Shown in pieces: positions 4,384 through 7,123 of a DNA stretch of 7,123 nt. A program made the translations under genes and the position numbers. Positions within the stretch are counted from its first letter, which is position 1. Every line of letters starts with the position of its first letter. The stretch comes from Actinomycetes bacterium. GTDB lineage: Bacteria; Actinomycetota; Acidimicrobiia; Acidimicrobiales; Palsa-688. Location: assembly GCA_021796905.1 (NCBI GenBank), contig JAKABK010000093.1:1-7123 (forward strand). The letters run 5' to 3'. The notes under the pieces are model-generated. The model searched no databases. It was not told where the DNA came from and saw only the letters and a list, made by a program, of their open reading frames with translations.

Positions 4384-6060
4384 GTGCCCGGAGCGCCCGA
4401 TACGACCAGCACCTCGCCTGCTGACAGCCCGGGCGGCCCCCGACCCGCGCAGCTCGGAGGCCCGGCGGATCTCGCCTTCGGGGCGTTCAGCTCGAACGGT
4501 CCGTGGGTGCTCGACGCCGAGGACCTGACCTGGATGGTCGGGATCGACCCGCTCCGCTCCGAGGTCGCGGCGCAGGTGCCTCGACTGCTGCGCCGCAGAC
4601 GGGTCCCGCCTGTCGGACGGGTGGTGCGCACCGGAGCCGAGCTGGGCGCCGCGCTCGCCGCCTGGCGCCTCCTGGACCTCCCCCGCTCCCGGCGTCGCGA
4701 CGACTCCTCGATCAGCCGGGCGGGGGTGTCCCGGCGCCTGCGGCGCGGCTTCGAGCGGCTCGGTCCGACCTACATCAAGCTCGGCCAGATCATCTCCTCC
4801 GGGGAGGGCCTGTTCCCCACCGAGCTGGTCTCGGAGATGCGACTGCTGCGCGACCAGGTCCCGCCCGAGTCCTTCGAGGATGTCCGGGACGTCGTGGAGT
4901 CCGATCTCGGCCGCCGGTTGGGGGAGGTGTTCTCCTCCTTCGAGCGCCGACCCCTCGCCGCGGCGTCGATCGCCCAGGTGCACGCCGCCACCTTGTCGAC
5001 CGGCGAGGCTGTCGTGGTGAAGGTCCAGCGGCCCGCTGTGTCACAGGTCGTGCGCCGGGACCTGGCGGCGATGAGCTGGATCGCCCCGGCGCTGATCGGT
5101 CGGATCCCGGTCGCCGCCCTCGCCAACCCGCCGGCCCTGGTCGAGCTGTTCGCAGAGACCATCTTGGAGGAGCTCGACTTCCGCCTCGAAGCCGCCAACA
5201 TGCTCGATGTCGCGCGGGTGCTCGCGACGAGCGGCCAGCGCTCGGTGGTGGTGCCCCGACCCCACCCACGCCTGGTCACCAGGCGGGTCCTGGTGATGGA
5301 GCGCCTCGAAGGCTTCTCGTTCGACGACGTGGAGGGGATGCGGCGCGCCGGGATCGACACCGAGGAAGTGGTGCGGGCTCTCATCATCTCGTTCCTCGAG
5401 GGCGCCACCCTCCACGGGGTGTTCCACGGCGACCTGCACGGCGGGAACCTGTTCGTTCAGCCCGACGGGCGGGTGGCGCTGCTCGACTACGGCATCACCG
5501 GCCGCTTGGACGAGCCCCGCCGCCTGGCGTTCCTCCGGATGCTCATGGGCGGAAGCCTCAACGATCCCCGGATGCAGCTCGGCGCGTTACGCGACCTCGG
5601 GGCCCTGCCACCCGACACCGACCTCGACGCGGTCATCGCCGACCTCGGGCTCGACCAGCCCACCGAGGACCCGACCACCATGGACCCCGAGCAGCTGCTC
5701 GCCGAGGTGCGGGAGGTCACCAAGCGCCTCCTCGCCTACGGGGCCCGCTTCCCCAAGGTCTTGATGCTGTTCGTGAAGGACATGCTGTTCGTCGACGGGG
5801 CCCTGGCGACGCTCGCCCCCGACGTCGACCTGTTCGCCGAGATCACGAGGATCGCCACCTACTTCACGATGCGCCACGGCCAGCAGATCGCCGGGGACAT
5901 CGGGATCGACCCGCGCGACAACCCGGTCGACCTGGAAGGCGTGCGGGCGGCGATCGGCGTCACCTCCGACGTGGACCGGCTCACCTATAGGGAGCTGCAG
6001 GCCCGGCGGGAGCTGATCCGCCGGCGGATGGGTGCCCACCACCGGCGGGCCGGGCGGTGA
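4384..6060 (+). CDS. ABC1/UbiB (AarF) family atypical protein kinase-like ATPase
   Basis: The protein has 558 residues from GTG 4384; TTG 4375 would add three. The ABC1/UbiB signature is complete: KxGQ in YIKLGQIISS (132-135), the Ala-rich nucleotide loop PLAAASIAQVH (190-200) that replaces the Gly-rich loop of ordinary kinases, catalytic Lys in VVVKVQRP (K213), ExD in EELDF (262-266), HGDLHGGN (348-355) and the metal-binding DYG (368-370, the DFG equivalent). Known members are ATPases needed for ubiquinone synthesis or for lipid and quinone handling. An actinobacterium would more likely use menaquinone, so the target here is unknown. The first 50 residues are Pro/Gly-rich and variable, then WVLDAEDLTWMVGID. 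E. coli UbiB ends in transmembrane helices. I see no such segment here; the end is basic (RRELIRRRMGAHHRRAGR), so it may be soluble or peripheral. It follows bcp by 51 bp and may be partly co-transcribed with it. Confidence 0.92.
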   Translation: MPGAPDTTSTSPADSPGGPRPAQLGGPADLAFGAFSSNGPWVLDAEDLTWMVGIDPLRSEVAAQVPRLLRRRRVPPVGRVVRTGAELGAALAAWRLLDLPRSRRRDDSSISRAGVSRRLRRGFERLGPTYIKLGQIISSGEGLFPTELVSEMRLLRDQVPPESFEDVRDVVESDLGRRLGEVFSSFERRPLAAASIAQVHAATLSTGEAVVVKVQRPAVSQVVRRDLAAMSWIAPALIGRIPVAALANPPALVELFAETILEELDFRLEAANMLDVARVLATSGQRSVVVPRPHPRLVTRRVLVMERLEGFSFDDVEGMRRAGIDTEEVVRALIISFLEGATLHGVFHGDLHGGNLFVQPDGRVALLDYGITGRLDEPRRLAFLRMLMGGSLNDPRMQLGALRDLGALPPDTDLDAVIADLGLDQPTEDPTTMDPEQLLAEVREVTKRLLAYGARFPKVLMLFVKDMLFVDGALATLAPDVDLFAEITRIATYFTMRHGQQIAGDIGIDPRDNPVDLEGVRAAIGVTSDVDRLTYRELQARRELIRRRMGAHHRRAGR

Positions 6061-6091
6061 CGCCCGCGCCCGCCGGCTGTTCGCAGCACCT

Positions 6092-7123
6092 CTAGGCCCA
6101 GATGGCGGCACCGCTCGCCGGGTCGAAGAACTGCATCCGCTCGGTGTCGACCTCGAAGCGCCCGCGGGAGCCGGGCTTCATCGGGGCCCGCGGGTCGACC
6201 CGGGCGACACCCTCGCCGCCTCGCACCGCGACCTCGTCGGCTTCGAGGGCCCCCTCGGCGACCACCCGGTTGGCGTCGATGCTGAAGTGGACCAATAGCT
6301 CGCTGCCGAGCGCCTCGACCAGGTCGATGTCGCCTTCGATCACGTTGCTGCCGTTCGCGTCCCCCGCTGCGGGCAGGTGCTCGGGGCGCAGGCCGATAAC
6401 GAGCTGCTTGCCGCCGTACCCGGCGAGAGCGGGATGGGCGACCCGGACCGTCTCGGGCAGCTCGACTCGTTGCGAGCCGAGGGCGAGGCCGGTTGCGCCC
6501 TGGTCGAGGACCGCTTCGTAGAGGTTCATCGCCGGTGAGCCGATGAAGGCCCCGACGAAGATGTTGTCGGGGTGGTCGTAGAGGGTCTGGGGGTCGGCGC
6601 ACTGCTGGAGGATGCCGTCGCGCATGACCGCGACACGGTCGCCCATGGTCATCGCCTCGACCTGGTCGTGGGTGACGTAGACGGTGGCAACCCCGAGCCG
6701 ACGTTGGATGCGACTGACCTCGGCGCGCATCTGGACCCGCAGCTTGGCGTCGAGGTTGGAGAGCGGCTCGTCCATCAAGAACACCGATGGTTCCCGCACG
6801 ATCGCCCGGCCCATCGCCACCCGCTGGCGTTGGCCACCCGACAGCTGGCCGGGCTTGCGGTCGAGCCACTCGGTGAGCCCGAGGATCTCGGCCGCCTCCT
6901 TCACCTTCCGTTCGATCTCCGCCTTCGGCAGTTTGCGCAGCTTGAGGGCGAAACCGATGTTGTCCGCGACGGTCATGTGCGGGTACAGGGCGTAGTTCTG
7001 GAACACCATGGCGATGTCCCGCTCCTTCGGACCGAGGTCGTTGACGACCTTGTCGCCGATCTTGAGCGCTCCCCCGCTGATGTCCTCGAGACCCGCGATC
7101 ATGCGCAGCAGGGTGGTCTTGCC
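6092..7123 (-). CDS. ugpC: UgpC/MsmK-type ABC importer ATP-binding protein (5'-partial)
   Basis: The C-terminal 343 residues of the ATPase that drives a CUT1-type importer of sugars or glycerol-3-phosphate; the N-terminus lies beyond the window. The visible part begins in Walker A (GKTTLLRMIAGLEDI). Then come the Q-loop MVFQNYALYPHMTV (Q42), signature LSGGQRQRVAMGRA (from 94), Walker B VFLMDEP (114-120), D-loop SNLDAKL and H-loop YVTHDQVEAM (H152). The tail is the MalK-type TOBE/regulatory domain with IGLRPEHL (243-250), ending in FDPASGAAIWA. It acts at the inner face of the membrane with two permeases and a binding protein, none of them in view. Such ATPases in actinobacteria (MsiK) often serve several importers, so the substrate cannot be told from this gene and the symbol names the family only. 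It converges on the UbiB-family gene with a 31-bp gap in which I see no terminator. Confidence 0.93.
   Translation of the reverse strand, partial: GKTTLLRMIAGLEDISGGALKIGDKVVNDLGPKERDIAMVFQNYALYPHMTVADNIGFALKLRKLPKAEIERKVKEAAEILGLTEWLDRKPGQLSGGQRQRVAMGRAIVREPSVFLMDEPLSNLDAKLRVQMRAEVSRIQRRLGVATVYVTHDQVEAMTMGDRVAVMRDGILQQCADPQTLYDHPDNIFVGAFIGSPAMNLYEAVLDQGATGLALGSQRVELPETVRVAHPALAGYGGKQLVIGLRPEHLPAAGDANGSNVIEGDIDLVEALGSELLVHFSIDANRVVAEGALEADEVAVRGGEGVARVDPRAPMKPGSRGRFEVDTERMQFFDPASGAAIWA

Noticed and set aside
3967..4983. Large minus-strand ORF opposite bcp and the UbiB-family gene, with similar ones at 4770-5408 and 5587-6111
   Set aside because: Antisense shadows caused by high GC third positions; Arg/Gly/Glu-rich with no family features.
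6061..6091. Terminator between the convergent UbiB-family and ABC ATPase genes
   Set aside because: The 31 bp show no convincing stem-loop or T-run.
5985..6869. Arg-rich minus-strand ORF and plus-strand ORFs within the ABC ATPase gene
   Set aside because: Out-of-frame readings of a gene with all ABC ATPase motifs in its true frame.

Overview
This 7.1 kb window is very GC-rich, with almost every codon of the real genes ending in G or C. It looks like chromosomal DNA of a high-GC actinobacterium. The Thr-rich extracytoplasmic stalk with TTTTVP-type runs, the Lrp/AsnC regulator, the UgpC-type sugar ATPase and the likely leaderless starts fit Actinomycetota, possibly Acidimicrobiia. The class-level placement is inference. 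No mobile element, CRISPR array, tRNA or rRNA was recognised.

Layout, left to right. (1) 1-915 (+) is the C-terminal part of a membrane protein: a Pro-rich cytoplasmic segment, one transmembrane helix, a Thr-rich stalk and an IPT/TIG-like domain. Its start lies outside the window. (2) 986-1783 (-) is a class II aldolase/adducin-family protein. (3) 1958-3322 (+) is a complete DEAD-box RNA helicase. Its frame offers no ATG, GTG or TTG before the conserved domain, and the best start is an ATC with a well-placed Shine-Dalgarno. (4) 3292-3798 (-) is an Lrp/AsnC-family regulator whose 3' end overlaps that of the helicase by 31 bp. (5) 3871-4332 (+) is a Bcp-type peroxiredoxin with a single cysteine. 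(6) 4384-6060 (+) is an ABC1/UbiB (AarF) atypical kinase. (7) 6092-7123 (-) is the UgpC/MsmK-type ATPase of an ABC importer, cut by the window edge just inside Walker A.

The genes alternate in direction: two divergent pairs (aldolase/helicase, lrp/bcp) and three convergent ones (TIG protein/aldolase, helicase/lrp, UbiB/ABC ATPase). Only bcp and the UbiB gene run in tandem closely enough to be co-transcribed, and hairpins plus a possible second promoter lie between them. The window therefore reads as separate housekeeping units, not one dedicated system. The nearest thing to a theme is oxidative stress or quinone metabolism for bcp plus UbiB, which is inference.

The most unusual signals concern translation starts: the apparent ATC start of the helicase, and TANNNT boxes 6-8 nt before the starts of lrp, bcp and the UbiB gene with no good Shine-Dalgarno, suggesting leaderless mRNAs. 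I did not find convincing evidence of a new multi-gene system.
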